From contig NZ_JARADB010000004.1 in assembly GCF_028765165.1 (NCBI RefSeq), forward strand, positions 310,001-374,000: DNA of 64,000 nucleotides, in the 5' to 3' direction. Shown here one piece after another: positions 34,563 through 43,198 of this stretch (its first letter is position 1; every line of letters starts with the position of its first letter). The position numbers were made by a program, and so were the translations under genes. The stretch comes from Paenibacillus sp. MAHUQ-63. GTDB taxonomy: Bacteria > Bacillota > Bacilli > Paenibacillales > NBRC-103111. The notes below the pieces were generated by a model. The model made no database searches. It was not told where the DNA came from and was given only the letters and a program-made list of their open reading frames with translations.

Positions 34563-34922
34563 ATGGCTAGGGTTCGCGTAGGCCGCGTAGGCGAGCAAAT
34601 TAAGAAAGAATTAAGCCAAATCGTGCAATCGGAGCTAAAAGATCCGCGTATCGGGTTCCTGACCGTAACGGGTGTCGACGTAACGAATGATTTGTCCATG
34701 GCTCGCGTGTTTCTAAGCGTCATGGGTACGGATGAACAGAAAGAGGCTACTTTGAAGGCTCTTTCTGCCGGATCCGGATACATTCGTTCCGAACTTGGGA
34801 AACGAATTCGGTTGCGTAAAATTCCGGAGCTGCAATTCAGATTCGATGCGTCGATCGATTACGGCAGTCACATCGAGAATTTGCTGCATAAGCTCAATCA
34901 GGAAGGAAATCCAAGCGTATGA
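34563..34922 (+). CDS. rbfA: RbfA, 30S ribosome-binding factor
   Basis: RbfA is a KH-fold factor for 16S rRNA 5' end maturation and cold adaptation. The 119 residues show RVGRVGEQIKKELSQIV, LKDPRIGFLTVTGVDV and VFLSVMG, then RKIPELQFRFDASIDYG, all typical. The ATG is 6 bases after infB, whose end supplies GAGAGGTGA as ribosome site. The stop overlaps nrnA as ATGA. Confidence 0.98.
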   Translation: MARVRVGRVGEQIKKELSQIVQSELKDPRIGFLTVTGVDVTNDLSMARVFLSVMGTDEQKEATLKALSAGSGYIRSELGKRIRLRKIPELQFRFDASIDYGSHIENLLHKLNQEGNPSV

Positions 34923-35920
34923 ACGATAGAATGATCCATGCCAACGAATACAGCCAGCAGCTGGAAGCAGCGGCTAAGTTTATCGAGCAGCATGATGATT
35001 TCTTGGTGGTATCTCACATCCAGCCGGATGGAGATGCCGCCAGTTCTACATACGCGACGGGCTGGCTTCTGGATCAGCTTGGGAAATCCTATACGATGAT
35101 CAATGAAGGTGCCATGCCTTCGAAATTTTCCTATTTATCTGGAAGCGATCGTGTTCTCGACTACAGCCGGAACGTGCCGGAAAGGCAATACCGGACCATC
35201 ATAAGTGTTGATTGTGCTGATTTCTCCAGAATAGGTAGGGTCAGCACTCTTTTTGATGAAGGAGCCGATTTGCTCAATATAGATCATCACCCGACGAACG
35301 ATAATTTCGGAACGTGCCATCTCATTAAGCATGATGCTGCCGCAACCGTTCAGATTTTGTACGATTTGGCTATACATATGAACTTGAAGCCCGACCTGGT
35401 GTTTGGAGATTGCATCTATACAGGGCTTTTGACAGATACAGGCGGCTTCCGATATTCCAATACATCGCCGGAAGTGATGCAGATGGGAGCATCTTTGCTC
35501 GATCTGGGTGTAGAGGGATCCGTTATCGCGGAGCAAGTGTTGGAAAGAGTCACATATTCACAAATCGTCCTGCTGCAGAAAGCACTATCCACGCTATCGT
35601 TCGCACATGACCGGAAGTTAGCATGGCTTGCCGTATCGCTTGCCGATCTGGAGGCCACGGGTGCTTCCAGCGAGGACTTGGACGGGCTCGTCAACTATCC
35701 CCGGAATGTGGAGGGGGTTGAAGTGGGGATGCTGTTTAAAGAGAAGGCAGCCGGCGTGATCAAGGTCAGTCTCCGCTCATCCGGTCTTGTCGATGTTGCG
35801 GCGGTCGCTCAATCGCTGGGCGGCGGCGGCCATGTGCGGGCATCCGGGTGCACGATCCACGGGACTCTGGAACAAGCGGTAGAGAGAATGGTGCAGGAAG
35901 TAGGGAGCAAGCTGAAATGA
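34919..35920 (+). CDS. nrnA: NrnA-type DHH phosphoesterase (nano-RNase/pAp phosphatase)
   Basis: A DHH/DHHA1 phosphoesterase of the NrnA family, which degrades very short RNAs and dephosphorylates 3'-phosphoadenosine 5'-phosphate. The metal motifs are visible: VVSHIQPDGDAASST near residue 35, DCADFSRIG, and DHHPT from D122. The C-terminal DHHA1 motif GGGGHVRASG is intact. 333 residues. It overlaps rbfA and truB by 4 bases each, so it belongs to this translation operon. Confidence 0.95.
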   Translation: MNDRMIHANEYSQQLEAAAKFIEQHDDFLVVSHIQPDGDAASSTYATGWLLDQLGKSYTMINEGAMPSKFSYLSGSDRVLDYSRNVPERQYRTIISVDCADFSRIGRVSTLFDEGADLLNIDHHPTNDNFGTCHLIKHDAAATVQILYDLAIHMNLKPDLVFGDCIYTGLLTDTGGFRYSNTSPEVMQMGASLLDLGVEGSVIAEQVLERVTYSQIVLLQKALSTLSFAHDRKLAWLAVSLADLEATGASSEDLDGLVNYPRNVEGVEVGMLFKEKAAGVIKVSLRSSGLVDVAAVAQSLGGGGHVRASGCTIHGTLEQAVERMVQEVGSKLK

Positions 35921-36840
35921 CGCAACAATCATTGGAAGGTATTCTGCCTGTATGGAAGCCCGAGGGCTTCACATCTCACGATGTAGTGGCCAAAGCCAGA
36001 GGCATACTCGGCATCAAACGGATCGGTCATACCGGCACGTTGGATCCCCAGGTTACCGGGGTTTTACCGCTTTGCATTGGCCGGGCCACCCGTATGGTCG
36101 AATACATGCAAGAGCTGCCCAAAGAGTATGAGGCGAAGCTGCTGGTCGGACTCTCCACCGATACGGAGGATATGACCGGTACAGTTACAGCGGAAGTGCC
36201 TCACGTTCATTTGGAAGAATCGCAAGTCCGAGACATTTTGCATCGTTTCGTCGGTGACATCGACCAGACGCCTCCTATGTTTTCCGCCGTGAAAGTCGAT
36301 GGGAAGCGGCTTTATGAGCTTGCTCGCGAGGGCAAGGAAGTCGAGCGCAAATCCCGCCGCGTGACGATCCATCGTTTGGATATTGTTCGAATGGACCTCA
36401 CAGCCGAGCGACCGGAAATTCATTTCCGCGTGCTGTGCTCCAAAGGGACCTATATCCGAACGTTATGTGTGGATATCGGCAAAGCGCTGGGGTACCCAGC
36501 CGTTATGAAAAGTTTGATCCGCACTTCAACCGGCAGTATCCGCAAGGAGCAATGCTTAACCTTCGAGCAAATTGCCGAGCTGAAGAAGCAAGGCGATTTG
36601 CAGAATCATCTGATTCCGATGGATCAGGCGATTTCGCACATTCCTGCCGTGGAGCTGTCCGCTCAGGAAGCCGTACATGTTCAGCAAGGGAAGCGAATTG
36701 CCTTGCCTGCGCAGCGCGTAGAAAGTGCGAAGGATTCTCAAGTGCTAGTGCGCGCTTATTCGCCCGATCAACGTTTTCTTGGCTTGTTCGAATGGAGAAG
36801 CGCTGGCCAAATCCTGATCCCTTCGAAAGTGTTTCATTAG
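35917..36840 (+). CDS. truB: TruB, tRNA pseudouridine-55 synthase
   Basis: TruB makes pseudouridine 55 in the T-loop of tRNAs. The catalytic aspartate is D43 in GHTGTLDPQVTGVLP, and KVDGKRLYELAREG and CSKGTYIRTL are the usual motifs. A PUA-like C-terminal domain follows. ATG 35917 overlaps the nrnA stop (ATGA) and has a GGGAG ribosome site. The frame extends further upstream inside nrnA without support. 307 residues is normal. Confidence 0.98.
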   Translation: MTQQSLEGILPVWKPEGFTSHDVVAKARGILGIKRIGHTGTLDPQVTGVLPLCIGRATRMVEYMQELPKEYEAKLLVGLSTDTEDMTGTVTAEVPHVHLEESQVRDILHRFVGDIDQTPPMFSAVKVDGKRLYELAREGKEVERKSRRVTIHRLDIVRMDLTAERPEIHFRVLCSKGTYIRTLCVDIGKALGYPAVMKSLIRTSTGSIRKEQCLTFEQIAELKKQGDLQNHLIPMDQAISHIPAVELSAQEAVHVQQGKRIALPAQRVESAKDSQVLVRAYSPDQRFLGLFEWRSAGQILIPSKVFH

Positions 36841-36887
36841 ACGAAATGTCCGGGACAGGCTGAAATGGATAGGTGAAATGAACTTAT

Positions 36888-37823
36888 ATGCAAATAATAC
36901 CGATATCATATCCCATCGATTTTGATGCTGCGTCTGTATTTGCAGGCGAGCAGGTTGTAGCGATCGGCGACTTTGACGGTGTCCATCTGGGGCACCAGGA
37001 AGTGATCGGACGAGCGCTTAGCACGGCTAAGAAGCTTGGCCTGCCATCGGCCATCATGACCTTTCATCCTCATCCCCGAGCGGTCATGGGGCAGGATAAA
37101 TACTTAGATCTCTTGACGCCAATGCAAGCGAAGATGGAGAAGTTCGCCTCGCTGGGTGTCAGTCACACGTATGTCGTCACATTCGATGCTTCGCTAATGC
37201 GGCTATCCCCTGAGCAATTCGTGGATCAAGTGTTGGATCGGCTTGGTGTGAACAGTGTGATCTGCGGGTTTGATTTTACATTCGGCTACCAAGGCAAGGG
37301 CAATCCGGATTCGCTATGTGAGCTGAGTCATGGGAAATTTTCAGTAGAAGTGGTGAGACCTTTTCAAATGGACGGCGAAAAAGTTAGCTCAACTCTGATT
37401 CGTGAATCGCTGCAGCAAGGGGACATTGACACCGTAACAAGACTGCTTGGGCGTCCTTACAGCATCAGCGGGAAGGTGGTTGACGGCGAGAAGCGGGGAA
37501 GACAGCTGGGATTTCCAACGGCCAATCTGGCTTTAGATGAATCGTATGTTATTCCCAGAAATGGCGTGTATGCGATTAAAGCAATCCTGAATGGGGAAAC
37601 CTATAAAGGTGTAATGAATATCGGCGTGAAACCGACCTTTGCTACAGGTGAGCTCAAGCCTTCTTTCGAAGCTCATTTGTTTGACTTCTCCCAGCAAATT
37701 TACGGCGAGCGCCTGAAAGTGGAACTGATCGCTTTCCTGCGTCCGGAGCGGAAGTTCTCCTCGATTGATGAGCTGGTCACGCAGATAAAGCTGGATGCAG
37801 AAGCAGCCCGCAATTATGAGTAG
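36888..37823 (+). CDS. ribF: RibF, bifunctional riboflavin kinase/FAD synthetase
   Basis: RibF converts riboflavin to FMN and then FAD. The N-terminal nucleotidyltransferase domain has GDFDGVHLGHQEVI and FTFGYQGKGN. The C-terminal kinase domain (about residue 185 on) has RPYSISGKVVDGEKRGRQLG followed by FPTANL. The length of 311 residues fits the family. The ribosome site AGGTGA is about 11 bases from the ATG, a little long. It follows truB as in B. subtilis. Confidence 0.97.
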   Translation: MQIIPISYPIDFDAASVFAGEQVVAIGDFDGVHLGHQEVIGRALSTAKKLGLPSAIMTFHPHPRAVMGQDKYLDLLTPMQAKMEKFASLGVSHTYVVTFDASLMRLSPEQFVDQVLDRLGVNSVICGFDFTFGYQGKGNPDSLCELSHGKFSVEVVRPFQMDGEKVSSTLIRESLQQGDIDTVTRLLGRPYSISGKVVDGEKRGRQLGFPTANLALDESYVIPRNGVYAIKAILNGETYKGVMNIGVKPTFATGELKPSFEAHLFDFSQQIYGERLKVELIAFLRPERKFSSIDELVTQIKLDAEAARNYE

Positions 37824-37847
37824 CGTCGTACGAGCAGAAACAAACAT

Positions 37848-37877
37848 TTACTTCTGCATGGCGACTATGATATACTG
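37848..37877 (+). promoter_or_regulatory. Possible sigma-A promoter for rpsO
   Basis: TTTACT and TATACT are 18 bases apart in the ribF-rpsO gap. The expected transcript start near 37884 would leave a leader of about 105 bases that can fold into two hairpins. Confidence 0.5.
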
Positions 37878-37887
37878 AATAACGTTG

Positions 37888-37955
37888 CCCAAGGGACTCC
37901 CTTCGGCATGAACCTTAGCTTGGATAGACGCTCTCATCGGCGATTTCTAGGCTAG
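37888..37955 (+). promoter_or_regulatory. Structured rpsO leader, candidate S15 autoregulation site
   Basis: Two stems are readable. The first pairs GCC/GGC and AAGGG/CCCTT around loop ACT (37888-37908) with one C-C mismatch. The second pairs TAGCTTGG (37917-37924) with CTAGGCTA (37948-37955), with inner CGC/GCG. S15 leaders in Firmicutes are known to repress translation on S15 binding. That this sequence belongs to that class is inferred from place and foldability. Confidence 0.5.
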
Positions 37956-37989
37956 TGGGGATACAATAGAATTTAGGAGATGAACAATC

Positions 37990-38259
37990 ATGGCATTGAC
38001 GCAAGAGCGCAAAACACAACTGATCCAAACACACAAGGTACATGATACCGACACAGGTTCACCAGAGGTACAAGTTGCTATCCTTACGGAGAACATCGTA
38101 AACCTTACGAACCACCTTCGTACGCACAAGAAAGATCACCACTCCCGTCGTGGTTTGCTCAAAATGGTTGGTCAACGTCGTAAGTTGCTAGCCTATGTGA
38201 AGAACAAAGATGTGAACCGTTACAGCGCTTTGATCGAAAAGCTTGGTTTGCGTCGATAA
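37990..38259 (+). CDS. rpsO: 30S ribosomal protein S15
   Basis: S15 is a primary binder of the 16S central domain. The 89-residue length is universal, and the sequence is diagnostic: DTGSPEVQVAILTENI, then HKKDHHSRRGLLKMVGQRRK and a final SLIEKLGLRR-like end (here ALIEKLGLRR). The ATG is preceded by TTTAGGAGA. It stands alone between its own promoter and terminator. Confidence 0.99.
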   Translation: MALTQERKTQLIQTHKVHDTDTGSPEVQVAILTENIVNLTNHLRTHKKDHHSRRGLLKMVGQRRKLLAYVKNKDVNRYSALIEKLGLRR

Positions 38260-38272
38260 AATCGACAATGAG

Positions 38273-38341
38273 AAGCAACCTGTTGCTCCTTCGCTGGGCT
38301 TGATAAAGCTTGCGCAGCGTGCAGCAACGAGGTTGCTTTTT
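38273..38341 (+). terminator. Large rho-independent terminator after rpsO
   Basis: AAGCAACCT (38273-38281) pairs with AGGTTGCTT (38330-38338), the stem continues inward as TTGCT/AGCAA, and six T follow. The 181 bases from here to pnp hold a GACTCC/GGAGTC inverted repeat (38401-38441) but no convincing promoter. Confidence 0.8.
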
Positions 38342-38522
38342 CTTGTATTTTTAAAAGGGAAAAAGAAGGAAATACTAGACAGTGCGCAGAAATAGAGGAT
38401 GACTCCAAGCATAGGGCATACAGGGAATACATAGAGGAGTCTGAAGTCAAGGTGTTTGATTCTGCGTAATTAACCCAAACACAAACACATAGTGAAGCAA
38501 GTCAATTCCTTAGGAGGATGTT

Positions 38523-40625
38523 ATGGAGAAAAGGGTACAAATGGAACTTGGCGGTAAACCGTTCATTCTTGAAACGGGCAGACTGGCCAAACAAGCCAAT
38601 GCGGCTGTAACCGTTCGTTATGGCGATACGGTTGTACTAAGCACAGTAACGGCATCCAGCGGTCCGAAAGACCTGGATTTCTTCCCGTTAACCGTGAATT
38701 ATGAAGAGAGACTGTACTCTGTGGGTAAGATCCCGGGCGGTTTCATTAAACGTGAGGGTCGTCCGAGCGAGAAAGCGATTCTGGCCAGCCGTCTAACGGA
38801 CCGTCCGATTCGTCCGTTATTCCCGGAAGGCTTCCGTAATGACGTACAGATCGTTTCCATGGTGATGAGCGTGGATCAGGAATGCCCGCCGGAAATCGCG
38901 GCGATGATTGGAACTTCCGCTGCACTTGCGATCTCGGACGTTCCATTCAACGGACCGGTTGGCGGCGTGATCGTTGGCCGCGTTGACGGACAATTCGTGA
39001 TCAATCCGACAGGCGAGACTGCCGAGAAGAGCGACCTGCACTTAACGGTTGCCGGTACGAAGGATGCCATCATGATGGTTGAAGCCGGCGCCAATGAAGT
39101 ATCGGAAGACGTTGTACTGGAAGCCATCATGTACGGTCATGACGAAATCCGCAAAATCGTAGCGGTTATCGAGCAATTGGTCGAAATTGCCGGCAAACCG
39201 AAAATGGAAGTGAAGCTTCATACCGTTGATGCTGAGGTGAGCAAGGCTACGCGTGATTTCGCACAGGCCAGACTTGTCGATGCGATCAAAATTTCGGAGA
39301 AGCATGCTCGTCAAGAAGCGATCGATGTTGTGAACGCAGAAGCCGTTGAACACTTTACGGCGCTTTATGCGGAAACTCCGGAGCTGCTCGCAGACGTGAA
39401 AGAAACGCTTTATGACATCGTCAAGGAAGAAGTTCGCCGCTTGATCACGCACGATAAAGTAAGACCAGATGGCCGTAAATTGGATGAAATCCGTCCGATC
39501 GATTGCGACATCGACTTGCTGCCGCGCACACACGGCTCCGGTTTGTTCACACGCGGTCAAACGCAAGCATTAAGCGTATGTACGCTAGGCGCACTAGGGG
39601 ATGTTCAAATTCTGGACGGCCTCGATCTTACAGAAACCAAACGTTTCATGCATCACTATAATTTCCCGCCGTTCTCCGTCGGGGAAGCAAGACCGCTTCG
39701 TCCGCCGGGCCGCCGTGAAATCGGACATGGTGCGTTGGGAGAGCGAGCGCTTGAGCCTATTATTCCTAACGAAACGGATTTCCCATATACGATCCGACTT
39801 GTTTCTGAAGTTCTGGAATCCAACGGGTCTACTTCCCAAGCAAGTATTTGCGCAAGCACACTAGCGCTTATGGATGCAGGCGTTCCGATCAAAGCACCGG
39901 TAGCGGGTATTGCGATGGGTCTGATCAAAGACGGTGACCATTTCTCCATTCTGTCCGATATTCAGGGGATGGAAGATCACCTCGGCGATATGGACTTTAA
40001 AGTTGCAGGTACTTCCGCAGGTATCACTGCCCTTCAAATGGATATCAAAATTGACGGTATCGACCGCAGCATCTTGCAGCAATCGCTGCAGCAAGCCAAA
40101 GAAGGCCGGATGCACATCCTGGGCAAAATGGTGGACCGCATTGCAGAGCCGAAGAAACAGCTGTCCGAATATGCGCCTAAGATTTTGACCATGAACATCA
40201 ATCCGGACAAAATCCGTGACGTGATCGGGGCAGGCGGTAAAATCATCAATAAAATTATTGAAGAAACCGGCGTGAAAATTGATATCGAGCAGGACGGCCG
40301 CGTATTTATCGCTTCTTCCAACCAAGCGATGAACGAGAAAGCGCGCTCCATCATTGAGGGCATCGTGCGTGAAGTCGTTGTTGGAGAGACATACCTCGGT
40401 ACGGTCAAACGCGTGGAGAAATTCGGCGCTTTCGTCGAAATTTTGCCAGGCAAAGAAGGTCTCGTGCATATCTCGCAAATATCCACAGAGCGCGTAGCGA
40501 AAGTGGAGGATGTCGTAAATGTCGGTGACCAAATCACGGTCAAAGTGACGGAGATCGATCAGCAAGGAAGAATCAATTTGTCCCGCAAAGCTACACTAAC
40601 TTCGCAAGTCCCGGCGCAAACTTAA
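38523..40625 (+). CDS. pnp: Polynucleotide phosphorylase
   Basis: PNPase is the 3'-5' phosphorolytic exoribonuclease of mRNA decay. Two RNase PH-like domains are separated by a helical domain, with RPIRPLFPEGF in the first and the catalytic SDIQGMEDHLGDMDFKVAG in the second. A KH domain (IRDVIGAGGKIINKI) and an S1 domain end the protein. 700 residues is normal. The ATG has TTAGGAGGATG upstream. It follows rpsO in the conserved order but is separated from it by a strong terminator, so it needs readthrough or its own promoter. Confidence 0.99.
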   Translation: MEKRVQMELGGKPFILETGRLAKQANAAVTVRYGDTVVLSTVTASSGPKDLDFFPLTVNYEERLYSVGKIPGGFIKREGRPSEKAILASRLTDRPIRPLFPEGFRNDVQIVSMVMSVDQECPPEIAAMIGTSAALAISDVPFNGPVGGVIVGRVDGQFVINPTGETAEKSDLHLTVAGTKDAIMMVEAGANEVSEDVVLEAIMYGHDEIRKIVAVIEQLVEIAGKPKMEVKLHTVDAEVSKATRDFAQARLVDAIKISEKHARQEAIDVVNAEAVEHFTALYAETPELLADVKETLYDIVKEEVRRLITHDKVRPDGRKLDEIRPIDCDIDLLPRTHGSGLFTRGQTQALSVCTLGALGDVQILDGLDLTETKRFMHHYNFPPFSVGEARPLRPPGRREIGHGALGERALEPIIPNETDFPYTIRLVSEVLESNGSTSQASICASTLALMDAGVPIKAPVAGIAMGLIKDGDHFSILSDIQGMEDHLGDMDFKVAGTSAGITALQMDIKIDGIDRSILQQSLQQAKEGRMHILGKMVDRIAEPKKQLSEYAPKILTMNINPDKIRDVIGAGGKIINKIIEETGVKIDIEQDGRVFIASSNQAMNEKARSIIEGIVREVVVGETYLGTVKRVEKFGAFVEILPGKEGLVHISQISTERVAKVEDVVNVGDQITVKVTEIDQQGRINLSRKATLTSQVPAQT

Positions 40626-40667
40626 GGCCGCGTGACTTGCGAGGTCACATTCGCATAATTTTCGGAT

Positions 40668-40696
40668 AAAGAGTCAGATCAATCTGTCTCTTTTTT
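40668..40696 (+). terminator. Rho-independent terminator after pnp
   Basis: AAAGAG (40668-40673) pairs with CTCTTT (40688-40693), then after a T-T mismatch CAGA pairs with TCTG. A T-run follows to 40696. Confidence 0.8.
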
Positions 40697-40782
40697 GCTT
40701 TTCATCTAGGCCGGACATGCTCCGTTCTAACCTTGTCCCCTCGTGCATACAATCAGGACATAAGGATAAGGGGGACCTGTCT

Positions 40783-41835
40783 ATGCGCTACAAGAAATGG
40801 CTTCTTCTCGGGAGTTTCTTTGCTATGGTGATGCTTGGGTTACATACGATCCCTGATGTGGGAATTTATATTGCCGCGGTGAAAGACGGCAAGAGTCCAT
40901 CTGTATTCGGGACCGATTGGCAGAATCAAGAGACACTGCCCGTCTTCGCGAATACGGCTGGCCGCGCGCGGGTACAAGGCACTGACAATTCCAATACCTT
41001 ATTGGAAACAATCACGCAGGAGGCGGAGAAGCGCAAAGTCGCTCCGATTAATGCGCGAATTGATTCTGTTTGGAAAGCGATCCCCGGCTATAACGGGCTT
41101 GAAGTCGATATTGCGGAGACGATGAAGCTTACGGAGCACAGACTAGACACTGGCAAAATCAATTATGTCATGAAAGAAGTGCCCCCAGCCATTCAATTGG
41201 AGGATCTGGGGCCAAATCCGGTTTACAAAGGCAACCCGAAGAAGCCGATGGTTTCCTTGATGATTAATGTTGCTTGGGGCAATGAATTTCTGCCGAGCAT
41301 GCTGGAGACGCTTCGCAAGGAGAATGTTCATGCGACCTTCTTCCTGGACGGCTCCTGGTTGAAGAAGAATGTGGATGTGGCGAAGCAAATTCAAAGCGAA
41401 GGGCACGAAATGTCCAATCATGCCTATTCGCATAGGGATATGAGAAATATAAGCCGCAGCAAGGCGGTGGAGGAGATCTCCAAAACAGAAGAGCTGCTGA
41501 AGTCGCAGCTAGGCGTCAATAATACGTTGTTCGCACCGCCATCCGGCTATTTCAAACAGGAAACGATTCAAGTGGCATCTGAGTTTAAGTTGCAAACCGT
41601 CCTATGGACATTCGATACGATCGATTGGAAAAATCCGGGTGCAAGCCGAATTCTGCAGCGCCTGTCCGCCAATGTGGAACCGGGCTCGCTCATCCTGATG
41701 CATCCTACGCAATCTTCCAAGGACGCACTGCCTGGGATGATCCGGATCATCAAAAATAAAGGGTTAACGCTGGGCACCGTCACGGAGTTGTTATCCTCAA
41801 AACGAGTAGCGGAAGCTGAGCCGTTGGCCAATTAG
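40783..41835 (+). CDS. ylxY: YlxY-type polysaccharide deacetylase-like protein
   Basis: A 350-residue NodB-fold protein with an N-terminal signal or anchor (residues 4-24), so it is exported. The NodB domain lies at about 145-340. Motif 1, normally TFDDG, is replaced by NVAWG, as I recall for YlxY. The metal motif HAYSH is kept, and LMHPTQ stands near the end. Deacetylase activity is therefore doubtful. ATG 40783 has AAGGGGGA upstream. A CATACAAT box at 40746 resembles a sigma-E -10. B. subtilis ylxY lies in the same place. Confidence 0.92.
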   Translation: MRYKKWLLLGSFFAMVMLGLHTIPDVGIYIAAVKDGKSPSVFGTDWQNQETLPVFANTAGRARVQGTDNSNTLLETITQEAEKRKVAPINARIDSVWKAIPGYNGLEVDIAETMKLTEHRLDTGKINYVMKEVPPAIQLEDLGPNPVYKGNPKKPMVSLMINVAWGNEFLPSMLETLRKENVHATFFLDGSWLKKNVDVAKQIQSEGHEMSNHAYSHRDMRNISRSKAVEEISKTEELLKSQLGVNNTLFAPPSGYFKQETIQVASEFKLQTVLWTFDTIDWKNPGASRILQRLSANVEPGSLILMHPTQSSKDALPGMIRIIKNKGLTLGTVTELLSSKRVAEAEPLAN

Positions 41836-41941
41836 CCTGTCCGCTCGCAGGAAAGTTGAGTCGCTCGTACATTTTTGTTAGACTGAGAAAGTATAATTTG
41901 GAAATGGGACTTTACGGGCTTCATTTCGAGGAGGAAACAGA

Positions 41942-43198
41942 GTGATCAAATATCGCTTACATAACGGCCTGAGAGTGGTCATGGAACAAATACCGACGTT
42001 CCGGTCCGTCACTTTCGGGATTTGGGTCAAAACCGGCTCGCGCAACGAGTCACAAGACAAGAACGGCATTTCGCATTTTATCGAGCATATGCTGTTCAAG
42101 GGAACGGAGCGCCACTCGGCCAAAGATATCGCGGAGATCTTCGATGGCATCGGCGGTAATGTGAATGCCTTTACATCCAAAGAGTACACCTGCTACTATG
42201 CCAAGGTGCTTGATGAGCACCTGCCGCTTGCGATGGATGTGCTATCGGATATGTTTTTCAACTCTTCCTTTGATGAAGGGGAGCTGGAGAAGGAAAAGGG
42301 CGTTATCTATGAAGAAATCTCCATGTACGAAGATACGCCTGACGATCTCGTGCACGATTTATTAGCCAAAGCTTCGTACGGATCGCATCCGCTGGGGTAT
42401 ACGATTCTCGGCACACAAGAGAACTTGTCGCAAATGTCGTCCGACGATCTTCGAAATTATATGAAGCAGCATTATAATATCGAGAATACGGTGCTTAGCA
42501 TCGCCGGTAATATTGATGATAACGTTCGCGAGCTCATCGAGAAGCATTTCGGCGGCTTCGCTTTATCCGGTGAAGAAACGAGCTACGAGGCACCTGATTT
42601 CTTGGGTGAGCTTATTTTCCACGCGAAGAAGACGGAGCAGAATCACCTCTGCCTGTCGCTGCCGGGCTTGTCGCTGCAAGAGGATAATTTGTATCCGATG
42701 GTTCTATTGAACAATGCGATCGGAGGCGGCATGAGCTCGAGGCTGTTCCAGGAAATTCGCGAGAAACGCGGCTTGGCTTATTCCGTCTACTCGTACCATT
42801 CTTCTCATATCGATAGCGGGATGTTTACGATTTATACGGGGACTGCTCCTAAACAAACGGAAGAAGTACTTAAAGTGACGATGGAGCTTCTGCATGATAT
42901 CGCCGTCAAAGGCATGCTGGAGTCGGAATTGAAGAAAGGTAAGGAACAGCTGAAAGGCAGCTTGATTCTGAGCCTTGAAAGCACAAGCAGCCGAATGAAC
43001 CGCTTCGGGAAGAACGAGCTGATGACCGGCAAGCACTACAGCTTGGATGAAATGCTCGCGCGCATCGACAGCGTCCAAATGGAGCATATTTCAGCCTTAA
43101 CCAAATCGCTGTTCTCCACACCGTTCGCTTTATCCATGGTAGGGAACTCCGACGACGTCGTTTCCTCCTTCAGGAGGGATCAGCTTGTCTCACTCTAA
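41942..43198 (+). CDS. mlpA: MlpA (YmxG), M16-family zinc peptidase
   Basis: An M16 (pitrilysin/processing peptidase) protein of 418 residues. The inverted zinc motif HxxEH is intact as HFIEHMLFKG (H45, E48, H49), and ELEKEKGVIYEEISMYEDTP carries the third ligand region. No signal peptide is present, so it is cytoplasmic. The GTG start has GAGGAGGAAAC upstream. It overlaps dut by 14 bases. In B. subtilis the homologue precedes ymxH and dpaA; ymxH is missing here. Confidence 0.95.
   Translation: MIKYRLHNGLRVVMEQIPTFRSVTFGIWVKTGSRNESQDKNGISHFIEHMLFKGTERHSAKDIAEIFDGIGGNVNAFTSKEYTCYYAKVLDEHLPLAMDVLSDMFFNSSFDEGELEKEKGVIYEEISMYEDTPDDLVHDLLAKASYGSHPLGYTILGTQENLSQMSSDDLRNYMKQHYNIENTVLSIAGNIDDNVRELIEKHFGGFALSGEETSYEAPDFLGELIFHAKKTEQNHLCLSLPGLSLQEDNLYPMVLLNNAIGGGMSSRLFQEIREKRGLAYSVYSYHSSHIDSGMFTIYTGTAPKQTEEVLKVTMELLHDIAVKGMLESELKKGKEQLKGSLILSLESTSSRMNRFGKNELMTGKHYSLDEMLARIDSVQMEHISALTKSLFSTPFALSMVGNSDDVVSSFRRDQLVSL

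Noticed and set aside
38401..38441. GACTCC/GGAGTC inverted repeat in the pnp leader
   Set aside because: Only 6 bp with a 29-base loop; it could easily arise by chance.
41875..41897. TTGTTA and TATAAT before mlpA
   Set aside because: The spacer is only 11 bases, and there is no extended -10, so I do not call a promoter.
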